Source: Methanolobus sediminis
Lineage (GTDB): Archaea; Halobacteriota; Methanosarcinia; Methanosarcinales; Methanosarcinaceae
Reading direction: 5' to 3'
Assembly (NCBI RefSeq): GCF_031312595.1
Contig: NZ_CP133592.1
Location: forward strand, 1,178,001 to 1,242,000
Length of the DNA stretch: 64,000 bases
This document shows, piece by piece, positions 35,700 through 45,400 of this stretch (position 1 is the first letter of the stretch; every line of letters begins with the position of its first letter). A program made the translations under genes and the position numbers. The notes under the pieces were generated by a model. It saw nothing but the letters and a program-made list of their open reading frames with translations. It had not been told where the DNA came from and searched no databases.

Positions 35700-36296
35700 A
35701 TGTGGGGTGATAATATAAAAGACAGAAAAATTATAGTTGTATTTTTACTTGTAGCGATAACTCTGGCCTGTGCATCTGTGGCATCAGCAGAATCCAGATT
35801 TCTGAGCAGTTTCAATCAACAATATGATACCTCTGGTACGGTACTGGATTCATGTGATGTCTGCCACTCCGGACCGAACGGTGGTTCGCTCGATTCCTAT
35901 GGAAGGGCATATTCTGGGAGCGGAAGGAACTTTGCATCAATAGAGGATCTTGATTCAGATGGTGATGGGTTCACCAATATTGAAGAGATAGAGGCTCTGA
36001 CATTCCCGGGAGATTCCAGCGATTATCCTGAGGTCACAGCGGTGACGATATCTGAACCAATTGTAAATGAAACAGATACGACTGCCAATGAAAGTGTAGA
36101 GGAACAGGATGAATCAGAGGAAACTGAGATAGAGGATATGGAAGAAGAAACAGAAGATGTAGAGGTAGAAGAGGAAACAGAGGACATGGAAGAGATGAAC
36201 AATGAAACTTCATCAGATGCACAATCTCCTGGATTTGAGGCTATTTTTGCAATTGCTGGAATACTATCCGTGATATATCTGAATAAGCGAAAGTAA
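35700..36296 (+). CDS. secreted monoheme cytochrome c with PGF-CTERM anchor (1)
   Basis: 198 residues. Signal peptide (IIVVFLLVAITLACAS, VASAES cleavage), then SCDVCHSGPNGG, a single CxxCH heme c site, a Ca-binding thrombospondin-type-3/dockerin-like loop DSDGDGFTNIEEI, a long Glu-rich linker, and a PGF-CTERM tail (SPGFEAIFAIAGIL, NKRK) processed by archaeosortase A. Divergent from ccoNOP, 219 bp away: a likely electron carrier to it. ATG 35700 fits the TATA CTTAAATACA (leaderless). However GGGGTGA at 35704-35710 followed by ATA 35715 aligns with the ATA of the paralogue at 37374, so the true start may be ATA 35715. Confidence 0.8.
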   Translation: MWGDNIKDRKIIVVFLLVAITLACASVASAESRFLSSFNQQYDTSGTVLDSCDVCHSGPNGGSLDSYGRAYSGSGRNFASIEDLDSDGDGFTNIEEIEALTFPGDSSDYPEVTAVTISEPIVNETDTTANESVEEQDESEETEIEDMEEETEDVEVEEETEDMEEMNNETSSDAQSPGFEAIFAIAGILSVIYLNKRK

Positions 36297-36382
36297 TCGG
36301 GAAGGTTCTGTGGCATTATATGCCATCAGAACTAACAATTTATTTTTATGCGGCCCTAATTTTGAAGTTCCTCATTCGGAAC

Positions 36383-36694
36383 TCATCCTTCTTTTTCATC
36401 AAAACCCATTTTCTTTTTTGCCTTATCCGACATCTCGTCCGGGGTCCACTGAGTATCAAAGACGAACTCGACCTCAACATCCCTTACACCTTCAATGCCC
36501 AGAACCTTCTGTCTGACATCATCACCTATTGTCCTGTACATCGGACAGCCGGGACTTGTGAGGGTTAGTTTGATGTGAACACTGTCACCTTCTATCTCTA
36601 TATCTCTAACAAAACCCAGGTCCACAATGTTTATCGGTATCTCGGGGTCATAGCACTCCCGGAGAACGTCCATTACTTCTTCCTCTGTGACCAT
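36383..36694 (-). CDS. MIP18/SufT-type iron-sulfur assembly protein (DUF59)
   Basis: 104 residues, cytoplasmic. DVLRECYDPEIPINIVDLG, VHIKLTLTSPGCPMYRTI and VEGVRDVEVEF-like segments are the DUF59 signature; the Cys in SPGCP is the conserved functional cysteine. Family members help load Fe-S clusters on target proteins. ATG 36694 follows GGGAGTGGT; a GTG nine bp upstream is inside that region. Sits inside the oxidase island on the strand opposite to its neighbours. A direct link to heme-copper oxidase maturation is not shown. Confidence 0.88.
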   Translation of the reverse strand: MVTEEEVMDVLRECYDPEIPINIVDLGFVRDIEIEGDSVHIKLTLTSPGCPMYRTIGDDVRQKVLGIEGVRDVEVEFVFDTQWTPDEMSDKAKKKMGFDEKEG

Positions 36695-36932
36695 AGCTAC
36701 CACTCCCTGTTCAGTTATTTGTTGGCCAATCCCTGATTAGAATTTTATCCAGCATGCTATAAAGACGTTTGTGAGAGGAAATGGAAAACTGATATCCGTT
36801 CCTGCAATTCAGAAAGTTGGCAGATAGCAAATATCACAGATCATTTTCTCATAATATTCTTCGTATATTTTAATAAAAAACTAATTTGACAAAATATTAA
36901 TACAATGTTTGACACCGTATTATATGGTACAT

Positions 36933-37043
36933 ATGAGTGACAATGGCAAGTCAAGCACCATGGGAATTATGCTTGTAATTCTCCTATATATCGCAATGAT
37001 AGTTGCCATGGGGTTAGCTGCAGGTTATATTAATCTTAAATAA
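36933..37043 (+). CDS. 36-residue single-TM protein in the oxidase island
   Basis: ATG 36933 to TAA 37041-37043. Short hydrophilic N-terminus (MSDNGKSSTMG), one 22-residue hydrophobic helix (LVILLYIAMIVAMGLAAG) and a YINLK tail. AATATTAATAC about 30-35 nt upstream is TATA-like, fitting a leaderless mRNA. Size and shape recall the tiny single-helix subunits of heme-copper oxidases (CcoQ, or subunit IIa of ba3 oxidases), suggestive given its place between the two cytochrome genes, but there is no sequence motif that proves it. A hairpin GGAGTAT/ATACTCC (37084-37114) follows. Confidence 0.6.
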   Translation: MSDNGKSSTMGIMLVILLYIAMIVAMGLAAGYINLK

Positions 37044-37373
37044 ACGCAGCATTTGTACATAGTTACTATAAACATTAGCAACTGGAGTATCATGGTGAGT
37101 TGAAACTATACTCCTTTAATCAGAACAAAAATACCTTGTTTTTTCAATTTATAGAGTCTTTTTTGATTATTTTCAGCCTTGGTTCGAGGTTAAACTCACA
37201 TTTAAATTTACAACTACGATTCTTTATTAGAAAAATCGTTTGAAGAAATAATTAGATATTCTGTTGCTTATGGTTTTATGATTATTCCAGTTAAACTAAT
37301 AGCATCTACATGAAAAACAATAAATAATTAAAAAGCAACAGTTTACTAGTTAAACACTTTTGGGGGTCTGAAC
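37044..37373 (+). other. 330-bp AT-rich intergenic stretch
   Basis: Holds the hairpin GGAGTAT (37084-37090)/ATACTCC (37108-37114) that may end transcription of the 36-aa gene, and an ACGATT...AATCGT inverted repeat near 37215-37240. AATAAATAATTAAAAA at about 37319-37335 is a plausible TATA region for the cytochrome at 37374. No ORF with an SD found. Confidence 0.4.
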
Positions 37374-37805
37374 ATAAAATATAAACGAATAAGCATTTCA
37401 TTACTGTTAGTAGTAGTAGCAACATTAGCAGGCATAAGTATCACATCAGCAACACCTGCAGCACTCGGAATGTTCAACGAAACATATAATTTAAGTGGTA
37501 CTGATCTTGATTCGTGTAGCATATGTCATGGAGATTCAACTTTGACACCTTACGGTGCAGATGTACTGGCAAGTGGCTTGGATTTTGCATCAATAGAAAA
37601 TAACGATTCAGATGAAGATGGATTCTCAAACATTGAAGAGATCAATGCCCTGACATCTCCAGGTGATCCCAATGACTATCCCGAAACAATGGTGGAAGAA
37701 GAAACTGCTAGTGAGGAAACATCCGATGCTAAGTCTCCGGGATTTGAAATTACCTTTGCAATAGCAGGCATAGCAGCACTCACATACCTGAAAAGAAGAA
37801 GATGA
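37374..37805 (+). CDS. secreted monoheme cytochrome c with PGF-CTERM anchor (2); probable ATA start
   Basis: 143 residues from ATA 37374. Signal peptide YKRISISLLLVVVATLAG, then SCSICHGDSTLTPYG (one CxxCH), NDSDEDGFSNIEEINAL (Ca loop), a short acidic linker and SPGFEITFAIAGI plus KRRR (PGF-CTERM). Paralogue of the gene at 35700 but with a much shorter linker. The frame is open back to 37350 with no ATG, GTG or TTG before ATG 37470, which lies after the signal peptide and would give a cytoplasmic protein unable to acquire heme c. GGGGGT at 37362-37367 is an SD six bases before ATA 37374. CTG 37368 is the other candidate. Confidence 0.75.
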   Translation: MKYKRISISLLLVVVATLAGISITSATPAALGMFNETYNLSGTDLDSCSICHGDSTLTPYGADVLASGLDFASIENNDSDEDGFSNIEEINALTSPGDPNDYPETMVEEETASEETSDAKSPGFEITFAIAGIAALTYLKRRR

Positions 37806-37862
37806 GACGAAAGATATAACATCGTTCTGAAACGATATTTATTCTAATTTTAAAATTGAACA

Positions 37863-37890
37863 GGTCCTTATGGACCCGTTTATCTTTTAT
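37863..37890 (+). terminator. hairpin terminator after cytochrome c (2)
   Basis: GGTCC (37863-37867) and GGACC (37872-37876) form a perfect stem with a TTAT loop, followed by CGTTTATCTTTTAT. Lies 58 bp after the stop. Confidence 0.5.
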
Positions 37891-38097
37891 CAATCAGAAG
37901 TAAAAATAACAGACATAGAACCATAGCTTTTTCAGAGCTTTTTTTTAATATCCGTAGATGACAACATATCCCTACTGAATTGTTCTGTAGTCTGAAATAG
38001 TGCACACATTCATATCTGATCTGGAATACAGAAACTCTTCCTGCACAGTACATTTAAACCAGAAAAGGATAGATACTACCATAAGAGGAGAATTGCT

Positions 38098-38928
38098 ATG
38101 GCAATGAAATGCGCTTTATCCGAGGAACTGCCGGTTGATGAATATCTGATTACTGAAGAACCTTATTACGTACCAGTAGGCAACGAAGTGGAGATTTTTA
38201 TAGCTGCTTACAGGAACAAACTTCCGGTAAACCTCAAAGGACCGACAGGTTGTGGAAAAACACGGTTCATGGAATACATGGCATGGAAATTACAGCGCCC
38301 TCTGATTACAATTGCCTGCCACGAGGACCTCACAGCAACCGACCTTGTGGGAAGATTTCTTATCAAAGGCGAGAACGTGGAATGGAGTGACGGACCTCTC
38401 ACAAAAGCCGTTAAAAGCGGTGCTATCTGCTACCTCGATGAAGTTGTCGAAGCCAGAAAAGATACCATAGTAGTCATTCACCCGCTAACCGATGACAGGC
38501 GCATAATCCCTATTGATAAACTTGGAGTTATTGTAAAAGCACCTGATGAGTTCATGCTCTCGGTTTCATACAACCCCGGCTACCAGAGCATTGTCAAGGA
38601 CATGAAACAGAGCACCAGACAGAGATTCGTTGCCATTGAATTCGATTATCCTCCTGCAGAACTGGAAAAGCAGATTGTAGCTCATGAGACACATGTAGAC
38701 GAGCAAACAGCAGCCAGGCTCGTTGAAATCGGTCAGAGCATCAGGAACTTCAAACACCACGGTCTTGAAGAAGGTGTAAGCACACGTCTGCTCATCTACG
38801 CAGGCAAGCTCATCAAGGAAGGCATCGAAGCAAAAGAAGCCTGCAAAATAGCAATGTCGCAGCCTATTACTGATAATCAGGATCTGCAAAGAAGTATTGA
38901 TGAGATCATTGCAGCGATTATGGGATAA
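38098..38928 (+). CDS. norQ: NorQ/CbbQ-type MoxR AAA+ ATPase
   Basis: 276 residues. Walker A GPTGCGKT (48-55), Walker B ICYLDEV (110-116), sensor region SYNPGYQS and Arg finger area [11 protein letters not shown]; the C-terminal CbbQ region has [12 protein letters not shown]. NorQ/CbbQ hexamers work with a NorD/CbbO partner to remodel a client: FeB insertion into NO reductase, or Rubisco activation. Here the partner follows at 39013 and a heme-copper oxidase lies nearby; no Rubisco in the window. GAGGAGA precedes ATG 38098. Confidence 0.88.
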   Translation: MAMKCALSEELPVDEYLITEEPYYVPVGNEVEIFIAAYRNKLPVNLKGPTGCGKTRFMEYMAWKLQRPLITIACHEDLTATDLVGRFLIKGENVEWSDGPLTKAVKSGAICYLDEVVEARKDTIVVIHPLTDDRRIIPIDKLGVIVKAPDEFMLSVSYNPGYQSIVKDMKQSTRQRFVAIEFDYPPAELEKQIVAHETHVDEQTAARLVEIGQSIRNFKHHGLEEGVSTRLLIYAGKLIKEGIEAKEACKIAMSQPITDNQDLQRSIDEIIAAIMG

Positions 38929-39012
38929 ATATAGGGATTGACGAATAGCGGGAATAAATGAGTACTGGAGTGAATCTGCACGCCAACCCACAACTCTGAA
39001 AAAAGAGAATCT

Positions 39013-42000
39013 ATGAGTACTGAAAAAATTACAGGACTTATATTATCCAATTTCCCATCACTGGAAAGTCCACTGGTTTCTAAGCTTGCAACAGGATTTG
39101 ACAATCTTGATGAGAATGCACTGGAAATTATACTCCACGCAGGAAAAGGTGCACAAAAAAGAGGAAAAAGAATCCTCATTGCTTATCTTGGGGCAGCACC
39201 CGGAGTATACAAAGCTCTTGGAAAAGATGAGTTCAACAACTGGCTTGAGCTTGCAAGAAAAGTATCGCTGCTTAGCATTTCATGTTGTGAAGGATTCTTC
39301 GACTCATCACCTGACATAATTAATAAAGGTGGATTTGAACTTCTCGAAAAATGGACCCTGAGAGGAATTGAACTATCAGAACAGAACAAATGGATAGCTA
39401 TAGCCTATTTCAAATACACAGGAAAAGTTGTTGTCACAACAGAACCTGAAAGATTCCTGAAACTGGTCTCTCATGGAAGTGAGCTTGGAAAAATCAACAC
39501 AAAAGTTGCAGAAGCCTATTTTGAACATCTGCTACAGCTAAGTTCTGTAATTGATGAAACTGACTTTGCAACCTACTGTGAGATCGTAGAAAAAATCAGT
39601 AGCATACACTGGCTTACAGGCATTGAACTTATCGATATCACTGAAAAGATATTAGCCGAAATTCCACCTCAGAAAAGGAAAAAGCTCCTTGTTTCTATGA
39701 AAGAAACATTGGAATGCGGAGAACTTGTCACAATGGCATTATTCAGAAATGCAGGAATAATTGTGGAAAAAACAGATGATGAAAAGCTGACAAAACTAAT
39801 TGATTCCACCTGTAATCTTGCAAATGAAGATAAAAAAAGTGCAAGTTATTTCCTAAAAACATACTCCCAGCACATTGATACGCTGGAACTTTCCGAAGCA
39901 TTGGAATGGATAGACAAAGGAAGCAGGGAATTAATAAAAAATAAAGATGCTCTAAGGCAGTTTATAACAGCGGCCTTTGCACTTGGAAAATACGAAAATA
40001 CCACTCATAAGATAAGAGCAGCAATCGTAGATGCAGGAATCAAACTTGCAGACATCCAAGCCGAATGTCTTGAAAGCTATTTTGAGAATGCTTCAGCCGC
40101 CCACAACATTCTTGGCAAAGATATGTTCTCCATCTGGACAGAGATTGGAGAAGGCATCGCATTACAAGACCCGGATAGTGCCAGAGAATACTACGAAAGA
40201 TCGGTTGCATCTTTATCAAAAATACCACTTCAACTGCATGAAGAAATATTAGGCATAGCTGATAAGCTTCTTCAAAAAGAAGGAGCTCTTGCCAGTACAT
40301 TCTTTGCCAATTTAGGGAACTTTTCAGAGAAGAACAAACCTGAGAATGCTGATAAATGGGCGAACATAGGAAACAGAGTTTACGGAAAAGACAGGAAACT
40401 TGCACTGGATTTCTTTGCTAACTCACCCGGCCTTCTTGAAAAACTGGACATGGAAGAGCTGGAAGAGTGGACACTTAAAGGACTGGAAGCGGCAGAAGGG
40501 AAACAGCCTGCCGGAAAAGCCTATTTTTCACTTGAATCAAAAAGCTCCAGGGAACTTGTGGAAGAACTCACCGGTGCTGTAGCTCTAAAAAAAGTTGCTA
40601 ACATTCTGAGATACTATGCCCTCGGTCTTTCAGGCAGCAATTTCATCATACGTTCCATGGCAGCCTTGCCTTTGCAGATAGAAGTTAAGGGCATGAACCC
40701 CATAATTGCAGGCAATACGATCTACCTCGCACCAAAGATGGGAGTTTATGAGAACATAGAGGACAATTTCAAGATCTACAAGCTCAGTGTGATGCATGAA
40801 GTTGGACATGCACGCTACAGTTCGCTGGATGTTGAACCGGAAAAGTTGAATGAACTGGAACAAAATATCATAGAAAGATATCCTCCTGCAAATTCCGATT
40901 ATAAACAAGATGATGAAAATATTGATCTTGTGGACTTGCTCTCACTTTTTCCAAACCAGATACTTGCCGCAACCATCTTTGGAATACTGGAAGATGCGCG
41001 TGTCGAGTATATGATAATGGAGCACTACAGGGGAGTTCGTGCTGACCTTGAAGAAGTACGGTACAAGATGCTTTTAGTAAGAGAGATCCCTGAAGACGAA
41101 CTTGAGAAGTTCATGGAAGGATTGCTGTGGATATCCACAGGACATGAGCCAGGTTCTGAACTCAGACTAAATGAAATTCTAACTGGAATTCTGAATGGTC
41201 TGCAAGATAAATTCAAAAACATGTTGTTCACTACGGAATCCAGCACTATTTCAACCTTCAAGCTGGCTTCTGAAATATACTGTTCTCTGGATGACAAACT
41301 TGGACCACTTGATGAGATCAACTACAGAATGATCAAAAATATCGCATATCGTGGGATGGATGTCGGTGCAACAGGGCAAACTGACCCAATGATGACAAAA
41401 CCATACGAAAATGTCATCAAGAACTTCATCCCGGAAACTGAAGCTGACCTTACTGCCGATGAAGAAAGACCAAAGGAGCAGGCTACCGATAAACCCACAC
41501 AACCTCTGGAAAATAACTGGCGCGTGCTTGGCAGTTACAAATATGATGAATGGGACAGTAACATCAACGATTATCGTTCGGAGTGGAGCACCGTCAATGA
41601 AATGGAACCCAGTGGAGGGAGCACTGCCCATTACAAAAAAGCAATGGAACGCTATGGTAATGAGATCTCACTTCTCAGGCACACTTTCAGCCTTATGAAA
41701 CCGGAAGCATTCCATCGGAGGAAAGGACAGAATGACGGTACTGAAATTGATATTGATGCTTACACAGAATCCCTGATAACAAAAAAATGCGGAGCAAATC
41801 CTGATGAAGGAATGTACATCAGTTGGGACAAACAGGAGAGAGATGTTGCAACCCTGTTCCTAATGGATGTGAGCGCCTCCACACGCAAGATACTTGGAAT
41901 GGATGGCAGAAGCATACTGGATGTGGAGAAGGATGCATTGATAATAATGAGCCAGGCACTTGAGAGCATTGGTGACAAGTATGCCATCTATGCATTCTCA

Positions 42001-42435
42001 GGAAAAAGCAAAGATAACGTTGAATACTTCAAGATCAAAGAATTCGATGAGAGATTCTCAGATGATGTTGCAAGGAGAATGAGCATACTGGCATCCGAAT
42101 CCAACACACGTCTCGGACCAGCTATTCGCCATTCAATTAAGAAACTGGAAAAAGCCGGTTCAAGGACTAAAATGCTGGTTTTATTGTCTGACGGTGAGCC
42201 CTATGACAGAGCCAGAGGTGAGGATTCATACCAGGGCGACATTGCACAGGAAGACACCCGAATGGCAATCTCTGAAGGAAAAAATCGTGGAATGCACTTC
42301 TTCTGCATAACTGTGGATAAAAATCCGGGAGAATACCTCAACAACATATTTTCTGATGTTGGTTACACAATCATTGATGATGTATTGATGTTACCGGAAA
42401 TGCTGCCGCTTTTGTATAAGAGACTGACAACATGA
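39013..42435 (+). CDS. norD: NorD/CbbO-type protein with VWA domain, partner of NorQ
   Basis: 1140 residues, cytoplasmic. The N-terminal 550 residues are helical repeats (recurring LLEKW..RG.E motifs). A HEVGH motif (about 594-600, in MHEVGHARYSS) is typical of NorD/CbbO. The C-terminal VWA domain has a MIDAS site DVSAS (about 950), TRLGPAIRH and LLSDGEPYDR. Longer at the N-terminus than common NorD (about 600-780), so a lineage-specific extension. It lies 84 bp after norQ; a 13-codon mini-ORF (38958-38999) beginning with the same ATGAGTACTG sits between. Confidence 0.85.
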   Translation: MSTEKITGLILSNFPSLESPLVSKLATGFDNLDENALEIILHAGKGAQKRGKRILIAYLGAAPGVYKALGKDEFNNWLELARKVSLLSISCCEGFFDSSPDIINKGGFELLEKWTLRGIELSEQNKWIAIAYFKYTGKVVVTTEPERFLKLVSHGSELGKINTKVAEAYFEHLLQLSSVIDETDFATYCEIVEKISSIHWLTGIELIDITEKILAEIPPQKRKKLLVSMKETLECGELVTMALFRNAGIIVEKTDDEKLTKLIDSTCNLANEDKKSASYFLKTYSQHIDTLELSEALEWIDKGSRELIKNKDALRQFITAAFALGKYENTTHKIRAAIVDAGIKLADIQAECLESYFENASAAHNILGKDMFSIWTEIGEGIALQDPDSAREYYERSVASLSKIPLQLHEEILGIADKLLQKEGALASTFFANLGNFSEKNKPENADKWANIGNRVYGKDRKLALDFFANSPGLLEKLDMEELEEWTLKGLEAAEGKQPAGKAYFSLESKSSRELVEELTGAVALKKVANILRYYALGLSGSNFIIRSMAALPLQIEVKGMNPIIAGNTIYLAPKMGVYENIEDNFKIYKLSVMHEVGHARYSSLDVEPEKLNELEQNIIERYPPANSDYKQDDENIDLVDLLSLFPNQILAATIFGILEDARVEYMIMEHYRGVRADLEEVRYKMLLVREIPEDELEKFMEGLLWISTGHEPGSELRLNEILTGILNGLQDKFKNMLFTTESSTISTFKLASEIYCSLDDKLGPLDEINYRMIKNIAYRGMDVGATGQTDPMMTKPYENVIKNFIPETEADLTADEERPKEQATDKPTQPLENNWRVLGSYKYDEWDSNINDYRSEWSTVNEMEPSGGSTAHYKKAMERYGNEISLLRHTFSLMKPEAFHRRKGQNDGTEIDIDAYTESLITKKCGANPDEGMYISWDKQERDVATLFLMDVSASTRKILGMDGRSILDVEKDALIIMSQALESIGDKYAIYAFSGKSKDNVEYFKIKEFDERFSDDVARRMSILASESNTRLGPAIRHSIKKLEKAGSRTKMLVLLSDGEPYDRARGEDSYQGDIAQEDTRMAISEGKNRGMHFFCITVDKNPGEYLNNIFSDVGYTIIDDVLMLPEMLPLLYKRLTT

Positions 42436-42467
42436 AATTAGTCAAATTATCCAAAAAAAGAAAATTG

Positions 42468-42490
42468 AACGGAGATTTAACTCCGTTTTT
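42468..42490. terminator. bidirectional terminator between norD and the giant surface protein
   Basis: AACGGAG (42468-42474) pairs with CTCCGTT (42481-42487), followed by six T on the plus strand; on the minus strand a T-run (rc of AAAAAAAG at 42453-42460) follows. It serves both convergent genes and overlaps the last codons of the minus-strand gene. Confidence 0.65.
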
Positions 42491-45400
42491 TGTACACAAT
42501 AAATGCACCTACTAACAGGACGGAAATACCTCCCAGTATTGCCAGAATACCTGTAGAACTGCTAGATGATTCAGGAGCTTCTTTATTAGCATTATTTTCT
42601 ACAGTTGTATCCTCAACTGACATAAGACTATCCTCTTCAACAATCTCAGTAGCTTCTGCTTCTGAACCTATTGCAAAAGGAGAGAATCCGGGGGTTTCAC
42701 TCTCTAAGTAAACAAATTCATCGTCTTCCCCTGTTATAGAAGTTGGAAGTGCATTCCATGAACCATCTGAATATCTGTAGAGATATACTGTGCTTGCTTC
42801 GATGTTATTCTCTTCAAGCCATGACTTTTCAACCTTGAAAGTGATCAGCAGGTTCTCAACATTCTCAGGAGTTACGAAGCCGGATTTACCAACCCAGATG
42901 TTCATCTGCTGGTAGATAGTACCCGGTGCATCAACATCTGCAAATGAGGATCTATCCTTCAGTACTTCAACAATAGTAGAGATTGTGCCGGAGTTCTTCA
43001 GGGAATCGAACTGGACGGATGTGATACTGTTTCCTTCTTCAGTAAACACATAATTTACGTGAGAGTCCTTGTTGATGAAAATACTTATTACGTCTTTTAC
43101 AAGAATATTTTCATATGCCTCACCAGTGGTTCCACCGCCACCACCGCCACCACCTGAGGAAGGGTTAGTTGTGTAGGTGGTGGAACCGGAAGCTATTGTG
43201 AATGAAGTACTGAATAAAGAAGGATTTCCTGCATTGTCTGTTACATATACAGACGTTGAGTGAGAACCAGCACTAAGTCCGGAAGCTGTATATGAAACAC
43301 CAGATGTTGTCACCGTTGCACTATCAGTTAAATCCACACCATCAACTGAAAAGATAATTGAATTGAAGTTTATTCCTGTGCAATCATCTCCGTATGTGAA
43401 ATGGATGTCTACTGAGGTCGTGCCTTCAACAAAAGGAGTACCTTCAGAAGGAGTTACACTTCCAAGAACTGGTGCTACGGAATCGATTCCTAATGCTGCA
43501 TAGATAGAGAAGTGATCAACCGTTGCAACCCAGTAATCAGTATCATCTATAGTATCAACTATAGTATCATAGATTTCCCAAATACCTGTGCTTTCATTGA
43601 AGTAGCAAATAGAAACATCATCTGCAGTCATACCTTCGGGAATAATAGAGATATTCACAGGAATAGATATAGTTGCATTGAATAAGTTGTCGCTCATATC
43701 TGATCCAAGATGGACATCCAATATACAAAGACCAATGTAACCACTTGAGAGTTCAAGGAAAGGACTTGTACTCTCACTTACAATGATTGTATCATTGAAA
43801 GTACCATTTGCTGTGAAATTGATTTTTAAGCCACTTCCTGATTCAAAGGAACCTTTGCCTTCTGAAACTTCCACTAAAGTAATATGGGAATCTGTTTCAG
43901 CAATTGCCTGATTGCCTGCCATGTCTTGACCAATAACATTGATATTGTAAACATTAGAAGTATCAAGCTCGAAGATTCCACTCCAATAATCCCCATTTGC
44001 CTCCATATTCACACTGTTTCTATTGACAGTCACAGCAGGAATCGACTCTAATGATTCTGAGCTGCTTACATTTACATAGGCATGTGAATCATCGATCATC
44101 GAGATTGAACTATATAAGCATGGAGAAACTCTGTCTATATTTACTACGATATCTGATATTGTGGAGTTAGTGTTCTTTGCACCATCTTCTGCAACTACTG
44201 TTACATAATATTCCCCATCATCGGGAATCGATGATAGATTGAAGTAACCAATCCAATTTCCATCTTCATTGAAAGCACTTGAAGTTATCTCAAAATTGCT
44301 GAAGTTAGAGGATAGAATTACATCGACTGAACTGGGATTTCCCGGAGTGCCTGAAACAGAGACATTGACTGACAGTTCCAAGTTAGCGTAAACCATCTTA
44401 TCTACAGTATTTGATCCACTTATGCTGTTAATTTCTATGGAAGGAATGGTATTATCTACAACTACTGGAACTTCCTTTGACGAGAAGTGACCATATAAAT
44501 CAAAACTTGTCAGATTCAAGTAATATGTTCCACTTGGAACTGATTCACCTGTTTGATTAGTTGCATTCCAGGTTAATAGATAATCATCTGTACTTATGTA
44601 TTCGGTCATATTTTTGGTGAAAACCGTATTTCCTGAACCATTCATAATAATGAATTCAGTTACACCTGGATACATATCACTGCTGTTGAGTATTATATCA
44701 ACTGGATTGTTCACGCTTATATTGCTGTCAAATCCAACACTGATGTTGACAAAAGGAGCACCATCATCAACTATAATGGTTCCACTTACTTCAGGTGACC
44801 AGGCACCATCATCGTCCTGAACCTTGAAGTAAATTGTATGTGTACCAACTGAAAGAGCACTGGTGCTAAATTCAGCAGAAGTACTCAACTGACCATCAAT
44901 GGTGGATCGCCAATTGTAACCAATGATAGTACCATCATTATCAACTCCATTACCAACAAAAGAGACTAGAGTGCCTTCTATTGTTGGGTTTGGTAATATT
45001 GAAGTAATGTTAGCTGTTGGAGCTTCATTAGAAATCTCATAAATGGTCAAACTAGCTGATACGATATCGGACCATTCTCCATCATCATCCTGAACCTTGA
45101 AGTAGATCGTATGAGTGCCTGCTGAAAGAGCACTGGTACTAAAACTGGATGAACTACTTAAATACCCGTCAATGCTTGAAGTCCAGTAGTATCCTGTCAC
45201 TGTACCATCATTGTCAGTACCACTTCCAGAGAATGAAACAGATACACCTTCTGTGGCAGGATTTGGGGAAACACTGGTAATAGATGCCACAGGTTCCTCA
45301 TTGTTTTCTGAAGCAGAACTGCTTTCATAATAATACTTTTCAACAAATGGATAGTACCTCAATGAAAGATCATCATCTGCAACTTTAAAGCTTAAGCCTT

